Source: Luteolibacter sp. SL250
GTDB lineage: Bacteria; Verrucomicrobiota; Verrucomicrobiia; Verrucomicrobiales; Akkermansiaceae
Length of the DNA: 64,000 nucleotides
Assembly (NCBI RefSeq): GCF_026625605.1
Contig: NZ_CP113054.1
Coordinates: 2,108,001 to 2,172,000 of the forward strand
Reading direction: 5' to 3'
Of the stretch, positions 51,447 through 59,485 are shown in pieces (the stretch's first letter is position 1; each line of letters starts with the position of its first letter). The notes under the pieces are model-generated. The model did not search any database, was not told the origin of the DNA, and was given only the letters and a program-made list of their open reading frames with translations. The position numbers were made by a program, and so were the translations under genes.

Positions 51447-52016
51447 ATGTCAGGTTCCATCCTCGAAGAAACCATCGCGTCCCACGAAACACCGGGCACG
51501 CCGTTCTACCCACCGTTCGCGGTGACACCGGAACTCGAGGCGGAGGCCGATGAAAGGATCTCGCACTATCCGGCCAGCAAGCGCTCCGCGACGCTGCCGC
51601 TGCTCCATATCGTGCAGCACAAGTTCGGCTACATTTCCGCCGCCGCCATCGAGTGGGTGGCCGCGAAGCTGGATCTGGAGCCGATCAAGGTGGTGGAGGT
51701 GGTCACCTTCTACCCCGGCTTCCGCCAGTCCGCCCCGGGCAAGTTCCACATCCGCGTCTGCCGCACGCTTTCCTGCGCGATGGGCGGCAGCTACGAGCTG
51801 ATGGAGAAGCTGTGCGAGCTGACCGGTATCGACCGTTCCAGCAGCGACTCCCATCACCATCCGATCTCGGTTTCGCCCTGTGGCAAGTTCTCCGTCGAGT
51901 TCGCGGAGTGCCTGGCCTCCTGTGGTTCCGCGCCGGTCTGCATGGTGAATGATGATTTCCATGAGGGCATCTCTCCGGACAAGGCGGAGGGGCTGTTGGG
52001 TAACTACTCCGCATAA
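51447..52016 (+). CDS. nuoE: NADH-quinone oxidoreductase subunit E
   Basis: A 189-residue 24-kDa-type subunit that carries the 2Fe-2S cluster N1a and binds beside NuoF in the NADH-dehydrogenase module. Cluster ligands are seen as CRTLSC (C-x4-C) and CLASC (C-x3-C). The N-terminus has the helical ISHYPASKRSATLPLLHIVQHKFGYIS block. An insert SSSDSHHHPIS precedes the second Cys pair. Two bases after the thioredoxin stop; a TA pair follows before nuoF. Confidence 0.94.
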   Translation: MSGSILEETIASHETPGTPFYPPFAVTPELEAEADERISHYPASKRSATLPLLHIVQHKFGYISAAAIEWVAAKLDLEPIKVVEVVTFYPGFRQSAPGKFHIRVCRTLSCAMGGSYELMEKLCELTGIDRSSSDSHHHPISVSPCGKFSVEFAECLASCGSAPVCMVNDDFHEGISPDKAEGLLGNYSA

Positions 52017-52042
52017 AAAACTTGTGACGCGGTAAATATTGA

Positions 52043-52055
52043 GGTAATTATTACC
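52043..52055. promoter_or_regulatory. Palindromic operator candidate of the vapBC-like pair
   Basis: GGTAATTATTACC is a perfect inverted repeat (six-base arms, one central base), ending two bases before the antitoxin start. An upstream imperfect direct copy GGTAAATATT begins at 52031. Antitoxins with a ribbon-helix-helix fold usually bind such sites to autoregulate. The stretch is AT-rich in a GC-rich background. Confidence 0.55.
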
Positions 52056-52057
52056 AC

Positions 52058-52357
52058 ATGAATACCAATTACCGTGACCTCGGCAAACTGACCCGTACCA
52101 GCATGGCTCTGGATGGCCTGACCATCCAGTTGCTCGAGGAACTGAGCAAATATTGGGATACCTCGAAGGCCGGGGTGATCCGTCGTGCCGTGCAGGAGGC
52201 CAAAGAGCGTCTGGACCAGAAGAAGGCCGCTCCATCTCCGTTGGAGGCACTGGCCTGGTTGCAGGGTGGGGGTGGTGTCCTGCGTGAAGAAGCCGCCGGC
52301 TACCGGGCCGAACTCCAGGCGGAGCGGGAAGCGAAGAAATACTGGTGGGAAGCATGA
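52058..52357 (+). CDS. Antitoxin of a VapBC-like toxin-antitoxin pair
   Basis: A 99-residue protein whose first 55 residues (LTRTSMALDGLTIQLLEELSKYWDTSKAGVIRRAVQEAKERL) read like a ribbon-helix-helix DNA-binding domain. The C-terminal part is helical and charged, ending KKYWWEA, typical for the region that neutralises the toxin. Its stop overlaps the toxin ATG (ATGA). A palindrome precedes it, suitable for autoregulation. The pair interrupts the nuoE-nuoF gap. Confidence 0.8.
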   Translation: MNTNYRDLGKLTRTSMALDGLTIQLLEELSKYWDTSKAGVIRRAVQEAKERLDQKKAAPSPLEALAWLQGGGGVLREEAAGYRAELQAEREAKKYWWEA

Positions 52358-52755
52358 TCCATCTCGACACCAACATCCTGATCGACCTGGTCACCGCCTA
52401 CCCGCCGCAGGTGGAGGTGGTGAAGCAGTGGCTGGAGGAAGGCGAGGTGCTCACCGCATCCGCCGTCGCCTGGTCCGAGTTTCTGAATGGTCCGCACACG
52501 CTGTCCCAGAAGGACGCGGTACGCGCCGTGCTGGCTGGAGGGGTGCGTCCCTTTGACGAGGACCACGCGGAACAGGCTTCCCGCCTGTTCCACCAGACCG
52601 GCCGCCGCCGCGGCTCCCACGCGGACTGCATGATCGCCGCAGCCGCACTTTGTTCGCGTGAGCCGGTGGCCACGCGGAATATTTCCGACTTCGAACGCTT
52701 CATACCCTACGGACTCCTGTTGGAGAGAATCCCCACCATTTCCCATATCCCATGA
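52354..52755 (+). CDS. PIN-domain toxin (VapC-like)
   Basis: A 133-residue PIN-domain ribonuclease. Acidic active-site residues: Asp in MIHLDTNILIDL, Glu in AVAWSEFLNG, Asp in GSHADCMIAAAAL, and ATRNISDFERF near the end. VapC toxins cut tRNA or rRNA when freed from antitoxin. The start at 52354 overlaps the antitoxin stop. Its own stop overlaps the nuoF ATG (ATGA at 52752-52755), so nuoF translation is linked to the toxin. Confidence 0.88.
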   Translation: MIHLDTNILIDLVTAYPPQVEVVKQWLEEGEVLTASAVAWSEFLNGPHTLSQKDAVRAVLAGGVRPFDEDHAEQASRLFHQTGRRRGSHADCMIAAAALCSREPVATRNISDFERFIPYGLLLERIPTISHIP

Positions 52756-54152
52756 TCACCTACAAGGAAGGCAAGCAACCCCATCCACGCGAGCACCGGC
52801 TCATTTTCAAGAACGTGGACCGTGAGGGCTGGGATACCTCCATCGGCACCTACATGAGCGATGGCGGTTACGAAGATCTCAAAAAGGCGTTCACCATGGC
52901 GCCGAAGGATATCACGGAAGAGGTGAAGAAATCCGGCCTGCGTGGCCGTGGCGGTGCGGGCTTCCCGACGGGCATGAAGTGGACCTTCATCCCGCCGAAC
53001 AATACCAAACCGGTCTATCTGATCTGCAACGGGGACGAGTCCGAGCCGGGTACCTTCAAGGACCGCTACATCCTCCACCAGGATCCGCACCAGCTCGTCG
53101 AGGGCATGGTCATCTCCTGCTTCGCTGTGGGTGCGCATGTCGCCTACATCTACATCCGTGAGGAGTTCCCGGAGGCCGCGCTGATCGTCGAGCGCGCCAT
53201 CGAGGAAGCCCGCGCGCACAATTTCCTGGGCAAGAACGTGCTCGGCTCCGGCTTCGACGTGGAGATCTACGTCCACCGTGGTGCGGGTGCCTACATCTGC
53301 GGTGAGGAGACCGGACTGATCGAGTCCCTGGAAGGGAAGCGTCCCTACCCGCGGATCAAGCCGCCCTATTTCCCGGCGGCGCTGGGCCTCTACATGTGCC
53401 CGACCATCGTCAACAACGTGGAGTCGCTCTGCCACGTGAAACACATCGTCCGCATGGGCGGGGATGAGTATGCGAAGCTGGGCGTGGCGCGGAACACCGG
53501 CACCCGGATCCTCTGCATTTCCGGAGATGTGAAGAACCCGGGCTACTTTGAGGTGGAGGTGGGCAAGCTCACCATGCGCGAGGTGATCTACGACCTCTGC
53601 GGTGGTCCGAAGGATGGGCGTGAGATCAAGGCGGTGATCCCCGGCGGGTCCTCCTCGAAGATCCTGCGCTGCGATGAGGTTTTCAAATTGAAGAACCCGG
53701 ACGGCTCCACCCGCGACCTGCCGTTCTGGGATATCCAGATGGATTTCGACACGTTGGCGGCCTGCGGCTCTATGGCCGGCTCAGGCGGCGTGATTGTGCT
53801 CGATGACACGCGCAAGATGTCATGGGTGCTCAACAACCTGAACGCCTTTTACGCGCACGAATCCTGCGGCCAGTGCACGCCATGCCGCGAAGGCTCCACC
53901 TGGATGCGCAAGATCTCCGACCGTCTGGTGGCCGGGGAGGCGACTCCGAAGGACATCGAAACTCTGGAAAGCGTGGCCTATCAGATCGACGGGCGAACCA
54001 TCTGCGCGTTCGGCGAGGCATCGTCCTGGCCGGTGGAGGCGATCATCGCGAAGTTCCGCGAGGAGCTGCTGGCGGACACGGTGGGTGAACTGGATGAAGT
54101 CGCCCTGAACCCGGAAGCCGAGGCCCAGCGCCGGTTCCTGCAACCCGTCTGA
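52752..54152 (+). CDS. nuoF: NADH-quinone oxidoreductase subunit F
   Basis: A 466-residue 51-kDa-type subunit holding FMN, the NADH site and cluster N3. Motifs: GRGGAGFPTGMKW, CNGDESEPGTFKDRYILHQDPH, GAYICGEETGLIESLEGKRPYPR and the 4Fe-4S motif ESCGQCTPCREGSTWM. The ATG overlaps the stop of the PIN toxin, an unusual coupling. It is followed after four bases by a MauE/DoxX-like gene. nuoG does not follow, so the module is split. Confidence 0.96.
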   Translation: MITYKEGKQPHPREHRLIFKNVDREGWDTSIGTYMSDGGYEDLKKAFTMAPKDITEEVKKSGLRGRGGAGFPTGMKWTFIPPNNTKPVYLICNGDESEPGTFKDRYILHQDPHQLVEGMVISCFAVGAHVAYIYIREEFPEAALIVERAIEEARAHNFLGKNVLGSGFDVEIYVHRGAGAYICGEETGLIESLEGKRPYPRIKPPYFPAALGLYMCPTIVNNVESLCHVKHIVRMGGDEYAKLGVARNTGTRILCISGDVKNPGYFEVEVGKLTMREVIYDLCGGPKDGREIKAVIPGGSSSKILRCDEVFKLKNPDGSTRDLPFWDIQMDFDTLAACGSMAGSGGVIVLDDTRKMSWVLNNLNAFYAHESCGQCTPCREGSTWMRKISDRLVAGEATPKDIETLESVAYQIDGRTICAFGEASSWPVEAIIAKFREELLADTVGELDEVALNPEAEAQRRFLQPV

Positions 54153-54156
54153 TCCG

Positions 54157-54621
54157 GTGCACCCGATCCCGAGGAACAAGCCGGAGATGGCCGCGTTGGT
54201 CCTGCGCGTCGCGCTGGGAGCGTGGTTCACCTATAGCGGCGGTCTTAAGATTTTCGTGACCGGGCTGGACCGCTTCACACGGGATGTGAGCAACTACAAG
54301 CTCGTCTCCGCCCCGCTGGATGCGGTGACGGCCTACACGGTGCCGTGGGTGGAGGTCATCGGTGGCCTGTGCCTGATGCTGGGCGTGCTGCGGAAGGGCA
54401 CCCTTCTCGCAATGAGCGGCTTGGTGCTGACCTTCGTCACCGCCGTCGGCTGGGCATGGTCGAAGAACCTCGATATTTCCTGCGGCTGCCACGGTGGTGA
54501 CACCCGGCTGAACTACTGGACGAAGGCGGTCGAACTCGCGGGTTACCTGCTGGCGTTCGGCTATCTGTGGTGGGTGGAGAAAGGCTCGTTGAAGCCAGCG
54601 CAGTCCCGGGGGCAGGACTGA
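54157..54621 (+). CDS. MauE/DoxX-like membrane protein
   Basis: A 154-residue protein with four hydrophobic helices (LVLRVALGAWFTYSGGLKIF; VEVIGGLCLMLGVL; LAMSGLVLTFVTAVGWAW; VELAGYLLAFGYLWWV), the plan of MauE/DoxX-related membrane proteins. A CGCHG motif after the third helix suggests redox thiols. The GTG at 54157 lies four bases after nuoF, so it belongs to the nuo transcript. MauE acts in disulfide or cofactor maturation of methylamine dehydrogenase; with the thioredoxin gene upstream, a thiol-redox role near complex I is possible. Confidence 0.8.
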   Translation: MHPIPRNKPEMAALVLRVALGAWFTYSGGLKIFVTGLDRFTRDVSNYKLVSAPLDAVTAYTVPWVEVIGGLCLMLGVLRKGTLLAMSGLVLTFVTAVGWAWSKNLDISCGCHGGDTRLNYWTKAVELAGYLLAFGYLWWVEKGSLKPAQSRGQD

Positions 54622-54653
54622 ATGCGCGTCTTTGATAGGTCCGCCTTTTTAGA

Positions 54654-54728
54654 CCACGGATTAAAGGATTGAAACGGATTTCACGGATTCAGAATGAAAC
54701 CGAGAATTTGAATCCGTGTAATCCGTGG
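54654..54728. repeat. Solo inverted-repeat element with CCACGGATTA ends
   Basis: The outer arms CCACGGATTA (54654-54663) and TAATCCGTGG (54719-54728) pair perfectly. The inner arms CACGGATTC (54682-54690) and GAATCCGTG (54710-54718) do too. This composite dyad of 75 bases resembles the repeats seen with GxxExxY genes but carries no ORF. It separates two unrelated converging genes. Confidence 0.75.
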
Positions 54729-54748
54729 GACGATTTCCGGCGTTGGTA

Positions 54749-55681
54749 TCAGTGCATCTCCACCGCACAGGTGCCGAGGCCGCCGCGGTAATAGTGGAAC
54801 CGCACGTCCGGATGGTCCGCCAGCAGTGACATCGGCACGGAGGTGTCGATGTAGCGTTTCGAGATCATCAGAGCGGTGAGCCGCTGGCCGAAGGGATTGT
54901 CATGGACGCCCGCCTGCCAGATGGACACGCGGTCCGCCAGCCAGGTCTCACGTGGTCCCACGGTGACGGCACGGGTGGGCACCAGTGAAACATTTCCTCC
55001 GCCGGAGGTCCGCGCGTTTTGGGCGATGGTGACCGGGTGGAGATCGACGATGCGGGTTTTCAGCTTGCGGTATTCCTCCGGGGTTGGTGGAGCGTCCGTG
55101 TAGGCACCGGTGCGGGGCAGGGGATCGTTGAAGGCCCAATGCTTCACATCCCCCTGGCCGCCCTGCATGACCACGCAGCGGATCCCCGCATCCCAGGTCT
55201 TTTCGAAAATTTCATGGTTCTCGGAGGGGAAATGGAGGTTGGAATCCGGCATGACGAGTTCCGGACGGATGCGGTTGAAGCACAGCTCGCGGTCGCAGCG
55301 CTCGAAGGACAGCGGGTGGTCCACCGACGGGACCTTGCCGTCGATGATCCATTCGTCCATGCCCCAGAAATGGGCGTCGCTGAGTTTCAGATCCAGTGCG
55401 TTCACCATGCGGGCCACCAGCGGCAGTTGCTCCGTCGGGCCGATGGGGCCGCAGATTCCGGTGGGGTTGTCCGGCGTGGCCTGCCGCCAAGCTTCGATGT
55501 ATTCCAGCGCCTGCGCGCAGTAGAAATCCTCCAGCGTGTCGTGGAAGGTCACGGTGAAGCCGGGGCGAGACAGCTTGAGCAGCGCCTCCGGGGTGAGGGC
55601 GGCGGCTTCCGCGATGATGGACGGATCGAGGGTGGTATAGTCCCACCATCCGGGGGCGAGGGCGCTGGCTTTGCGTGGCAT
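54749..55681 (-). CDS. NagB-like sugar-phosphate deaminase/isomerase family protein
   Basis: A 310-residue protein related to glucosamine-6-phosphate deaminase. It retains FWGMDEW, in the place of the catalytic FxLDEY, and [14 protein letters not shown], which aligns with GIGxDGHIAFNEP (His and Asn kept). An N-terminal [22 protein letters not shown] precedes the core. The changes around the active site make its exact reaction unsure: deaminase, isomerase or lactonase are possible. Last gene of the minus-strand sugar locus, 27 bases after the oxidoreductase gene. Confidence 0.75.
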   Translation of the reverse strand: MPRKASALAPGWWDYTTLDPSIIAEAAALTPEALLKLSRPGFTVTFHDTLEDFYCAQALEYIEAWRQATPDNPTGICGPIGPTEQLPLVARMVNALDLKLSDAHFWGMDEWIIDGKVPSVDHPLSFERCDRELCFNRIRPELVMPDSNLHFPSENHEIFEKTWDAGIRCVVMQGGQGDVKHWAFNDPLPRTGAYTDAPPTPEEYRKLKTRIVDLHPVTIAQNARTSGGGNVSLVPTRAVTVGPRETWLADRVSIWQAGVHDNPFGQRLTALMISKRYIDTSVPMSLLADHPDVRFHYYRGGLGTCAVEMH

Positions 55682-55708
55682 GGCTTTCAGGAAAGAGGCT
55701 GGATGTTT

Positions 55709-56731
55709 TCAGAGATCGACCGGGCGACCGGTGCGGGCGGACTCATCCGCGGCGAAGATGATGCGGTGGGTATGGAGGGCGGTCTTCAGGTCCGTCAGCG
55801 GCATGTCCTTCCCTTCGTCCAGCGCGTCGAGGAATGCCTGGAACTGGGTCTGGTAGGGGTGGTCCGTGACATCGCCGGAATCGAGCGCCTTGAAGGAAAG
55901 CCTGCTCCACGCGGACTTGTCCGTCTTCAGCTTCATCGAGTGGAACTTGTCATCCAGCAGGCTGCCCTCGCTGCCGCAGAGCTGGGTGTGGAAGTAGTAG
56001 GGTTGCAGGCAGTCCACCACGGCGGAGCATTTCCCCACCCGACCATCGGCAAAGCGGAGGATGGTCACGCTGGTGGTGTCATATTCGTAGGGCGCGAAGA
56101 TGGGACTCTTCGATTTCGTGGAGTAGCTGGAGACGGACTCCACATCACCACCCATGCAGAGCAGCAGGGCGTCCAGCGCATGGCAGCCGGCGGTGAGCAG
56201 CGCGCTGCCGCCTCCGTTCCGTTTCGCGTTCCACTCGAACTGCCCGTACCACGGCCCGATGCCGTGGAAGTAATCCACCTCCCCGTAGTGCAGGTCACCC
56301 AGCAGTCCTTGGTCGATCACCGCGCGGGTCGCCAGTAGCTGGCTGGAGAAGCGGCACTCGAAGCAGACGCAGACTTTCACCCCGGCGGCGGCCACGGCAT
56401 CCGCCACCCGCTGGCAGTCCTCCCATGAAAGGGCGATGGGTTTTTCGATGATGAGGTGCTTGCCCGCCTGCGCCGCCTTGATGGCGTGCTCCGCGTGGAG
56501 GCCGGAGAAACTGCAGATGGAGACGATGTGGATGTCCGGGTCCGCCAGCATTTCATCCAGATCCGTATAGGAACGGATGGTCCCGCCATGCTTCGCGGAA
56601 AGCGCGGCGTCATTCTGCGGGCGGGAGGAACAGATGGCGGTGACCTGTGCCTGGCGCGAGGCATTGATGGACGGGATGTGGGCGGTGGCCACCCAGCCAT
56701 ACCCGATGATGCCGACGTTGTATTTTTTCAT
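55709..56731 (-). CDS. Gfo/Idh/MocA family oxidoreductase
   Basis: A 340-residue NAD(P)-dependent oxidoreductase. The Rossmann domain begins KKYNVGIIGYGWVATAHIPSI; the conserved EKP of the family appears in HLIIEKPIALS. The C-terminal half-barrel includes GPWYGQFEWNAKRNGGGSALLTAGCHALDALL, with the catalytic GxxxxDxxxHxxD-like pattern as GCHALD. The start at 56731 removes a short unconserved extension. Members oxidise or epimerise sugars, including formation of 3-keto-sugars, which would suit the DUF1080 protein nearby. Confidence 0.92.
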   Translation of the reverse strand: MKKYNVGIIGYGWVATAHIPSINASRQAQVTAICSSRPQNDAALSAKHGGTIRSYTDLDEMLADPDIHIVSICSFSGLHAEHAIKAAQAGKHLIIEKPIALSWEDCQRVADAVAAAGVKVCVCFECRFSSQLLATRAVIDQGLLGDLHYGEVDYFHGIGPWYGQFEWNAKRNGGGSALLTAGCHALDALLLCMGGDVESVSSYSTKSKSPIFAPYEYDTTSVTILRFADGRVGKCSAVVDCLQPYYFHTQLCGSEGSLLDDKFHSMKLKTDKSAWSRLSFKALDSGDVTDHPYQTQFQAFLDALDEGKDMPLTDLKTALHTHRIIFAADESARTGRPVDL

Positions 56732-56835
56732 GATGGGAACCGTCCCATACATACGCGGACAGGCCGCGGATGCGTGAACGGTTTTCCGTCATAGTGATCC
56801 TCTTTCAGGTCACGTTGGGAAAAGAGGTGCGCGGT

Positions 56836-57705
56836 TCACTCCTGCCGGTGGGCCTTCTGGCGGTAGGCCTTTGGCGTGCAGCCGTGGATGCGGCGGAACT
56901 GCTTCTGGAAGTTCGCCATGGAGTCGAACCCGCAGTTCCAGGCGATCTCGCTGATGGTGTCCTCCGTTTCCGCCAGCAGCCGGCAGACGCGGGCGACGCG
57001 CAGCTCGTTCACGTAGTCGGGGAAAGTCTTGCCCGTGCGGGAGCGGAAGTAGCGGCTGAAGGTCACGCCGGTCATCCCCGCGTTGCGGGCCACATCCGTG
57101 AGGTAGAGGGGGCGTTCCAGGTTGGACTCGATGAAGCGGGAGATGTTCTCCATCCGGTCGTTGTCGGACGACTGGATCTCCGGGGTGAAGCCGGGGGAGG
57201 AGATGCGCACCATGTCCCGCGAGAGGCTGAGGCGCTCCATGATCTCCATCAGCAGGATCAGGCGGCGGACGCCCTTTGCGGCGGGCATCCTCAGCATCAT
57301 GGCGGCCACTTCATCGCGGGTTTTTCCCGTGATCTGGAGGCCGTGCAGCGAGCGCTGGAAAAGCCGCTGCATGGGAGCCATCTCCGCATGTTCCAGCCAG
57401 TCCGCGCCGAGGAACGACGGGTGGAACTGCACGGTGATGGCGTCCACCTTCTTTGGGGCGGAGCCGGCCACGGAGTCGTTGCGGTAGTCGTGCGGCAGGT
57501 TCGGTCCCATGAAAGTGAGGTCGCCCTTGGTGATGGGGGAGATCTTGTCGCCGATCCAACGTGAACTGCCACCGGAGAGCACCAGCGTCAGCTCGTACTC
57601 CGGATGGAAATGCCACAGGCAGCCGAAATCTTTCCCGCGGATGCGTTCGCAGAAGACGATCTCGGCGGATGTGGAGGAGGGGATCTGTTCTCTGACGGGT
57701 TTCAC
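56836..57705 (-). CDS. AraC family transcriptional regulator
   Basis: A 289-residue regulator. The N-terminal cupin domain shows HFHPEYELTLVLSGGSSRWIGDKISP, likely binding a sugar; the C-terminal HTH region includes YLTDVARNAGMTGVTFSRYFRSRTGKTFPDYVNELR and EIAWNCGFDSMANFQKQFRRIHGCTPKAYR. The GTG at 57705 gives a normal size; the frame extends to a GTG at 57834. It precedes the oxidoreductase and NagB-like genes and is divergent from the DUF1080 gene, so it probably controls both. Confidence 0.9.
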   Translation of the reverse strand: MKPVREQIPSSTSAEIVFCERIRGKDFGCLWHFHPEYELTLVLSGGSSRWIGDKISPITKGDLTFMGPNLPHDYRNDSVAGSAPKKVDAITVQFHPSFLGADWLEHAEMAPMQRLFQRSLHGLQITGKTRDEVAAMMLRMPAAKGVRRLILLMEIMERLSLSRDMVRISSPGFTPEIQSSDNDRMENISRFIESNLERPLYLTDVARNAGMTGVTFSRYFRSRTGKTFPDYVNELRVARVCRLLAETEDTISEIAWNCGFDSMANFQKQFRRIHGCTPKAYRQKAHRQE

Positions 57706-57972
57706 GGGATGGATGGCGGAGCCTTGTTTCAGATCAATGGAAATACCAGCCTCCGGGTGAGGCGGCAAGGTCGGAGACGTGGCGATGGTGTTCCAGCTTG
57801 CCGGCAATTTGACAATCCAGCCAAGGATGGACACGGATGAAAGGCATGGTTGGAAACCTGGAATCAGGACACCTCCATAAAAACGCTCGAAATCGGTGGG
57901 AAAAGAGAGAAGTCATGGAGGTTGGGATACGTTTCATCCACCTACGGAAAACCCCAGCAAACACCATCCATT

Positions 57973-59304
57973 GTGAACCCGCTCAAAACCGCCAGCCATC
58001 TCATTCTCGGCACCGTCCTCGCCAGCCTCGCCCTTGCGGCGGAGAAGCCTCCGGAGGGCTTTGTCAGTCTATTCAACGGAACCAGCCTCGACGGCTGGCG
58101 TGGAGGCAGCACCTTCGACCACCGCAAGCTGCTGGCCATGCCGGAGGCGGAGCGGAAGGCCCAGATCGACAAGTGGACCGCCACCATGACCCAGCCGGGC
58201 AAGGATGGCCAACCCCACTGGCGTGTGGAGAACGGGGAGCTGGTGAACGACGGCTTCGGCGACTATGCCACGACCACGAAGGACTACGGCGACTTCGAGT
58301 TGCTGCTGGAATACAAGACCGTGCCGAAGGCGGATTCCGGCGTCTATCTGCGCGGCGTCCCGCAGGTGCAGATCTGGGATTCCACCGAGAATGACGAGAA
58401 GTCGGTGAAGCTGGGCAAACCGCTCGGTTCCGGCGGTCTCTGGAACAACTCCCCTGGTGCGCCCGGAAAGGATCCGCTGGTGAAGGCGGACAAGCCGTTC
58501 GGGGAGTGGAACAAGTTCCGTATCGTCATGGTCGGCAGCCGGGTGAGCGTCTGGCTGAACGACACACTGGTGGTGGACCATGTGGTCATGGAGAACTACT
58601 ATGACCGGAAGAAGCCCGTGCCATCGCACGGTCCCATCCAGCTCCAGACCCACGGCGGGGAGATCCGCTGGCGGAATATTTTCCTGAAGGAGATCAAGCC
58701 GGAGGAGGCAAACGCCATCCTGGCATCCAAGGGTGGCGATGGATTCCAACCGATCTGGAATGGCAAGGACTTCGAAGGCTGGGCCGGTGACGTGGCCGAC
58801 CATGAGGTGAAGGACGGGAGCATCACCATCAAGCAGGGCAAGAGCGGCACCCTTTACTGGAACAAGGAGCTTTCCGACTTCAGCGCCCGCCTTGAGTTCA
58901 ACACGCCGCCCGGCGGCAACAACGGCCTCGCCATCCGCCATACCGGAGAGGGGAATCCATCCCAGGTCGCCATGTGCGAGCTGCAGGTGCTGGACGACAA
59001 CGCGGAGAAATACGCCAAGCTGGATCCCCGGCAGTTCCACGGCAGCGCCTACGGCATGGCGGCCGCCCACCGCGGCTACACCCGCCCGGCGGGGGAGTGG
59101 AACTTCCAGGAAGTCACCGTCAAAGGCTCCACCATCCGCGTCGAACTCAACGGCGTCACCATCCTCGACACCGATCTTTCCAAGGTTGATGCCGCCACCT
59201 TCATGGATGGCAAGGCCCACCCGGGCAAGGACCGCAAGAGCGGCTTCTTCGGCTTCGCCGGTCACAGTGATCCGGTGAAGTTCCGGAACATCTCCGTGAA
59301 GTAA
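57973..59304 (+). CDS. Exported tandem DUF1080 (3-keto-disaccharide hydrolase-like) protein
   Basis: A 443-residue exported protein with signal peptide (LILGTVLASLALAA). Two concanavalin-like DUF1080 domains: the first opens FVSLFNGTSLDGWRGG with WRVENGELVN and SGVYLRG; the second starts FQPIWNGKDFEGWAGD with NNGLAIRHTGEG and CELQVLDDNAEKY. DUF1080 proteins include enzymes that cleave 3-keto-glycosides. The GTG at 57973 begins the signal peptide; no family similarity lies before it. Followed by a strong terminator at 59376. Confidence 0.9.
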   Translation: MNPLKTASHLILGTVLASLALAAEKPPEGFVSLFNGTSLDGWRGGSTFDHRKLLAMPEAERKAQIDKWTATMTQPGKDGQPHWRVENGELVNDGFGDYATTTKDYGDFELLLEYKTVPKADSGVYLRGVPQVQIWDSTENDEKSVKLGKPLGSGGLWNNSPGAPGKDPLVKADKPFGEWNKFRIVMVGSRVSVWLNDTLVVDHVVMENYYDRKKPVPSHGPIQLQTHGGEIRWRNIFLKEIKPEEANAILASKGGDGFQPIWNGKDFEGWAGDVADHEVKDGSITIKQGKSGTLYWNKELSDFSARLEFNTPPGGNNGLAIRHTGEGNPSQVAMCELQVLDDNAEKYAKLDPRQFHGSAYGMAAAHRGYTRPAGEWNFQEVTVKGSTIRVELNGVTILDTDLSKVDAATFMDGKAHPGKDRKSGFFGFAGHSDPVKFRNISVK

Positions 59305-59375
59305 TGGTACAGTCACCGCCTCCCGGCTGGCATGCCGGTACCCGGGTAGGACGGTTCCTCTGACAACGGATGCAG

Positions 59376-59404
59376 GCCGGAGGGGGATGATCCCTCCGGC
59401 TTTT
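59376..59404 (+). terminator. Intrinsic terminator after the DUF1080 gene
   Basis: GCCGGAGGG (59376-59384) and CCCTCCGGC (59392-59400) form a perfect nine-base-pair stem with a seven-base loop, followed at once by TTTT. It ends the DUF1080 transcript 72 bases after its stop and precedes the separate PEP-CTERM gene. Confidence 0.88.
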
Positions 59405-59485
59405 GGTAATTTCCTTGCGAACCGTGATCCTTTTCTTGCAGAAGTGAAGAAAGGACAAGCCCGGCCCTTTTTCCCACAAACCCCG

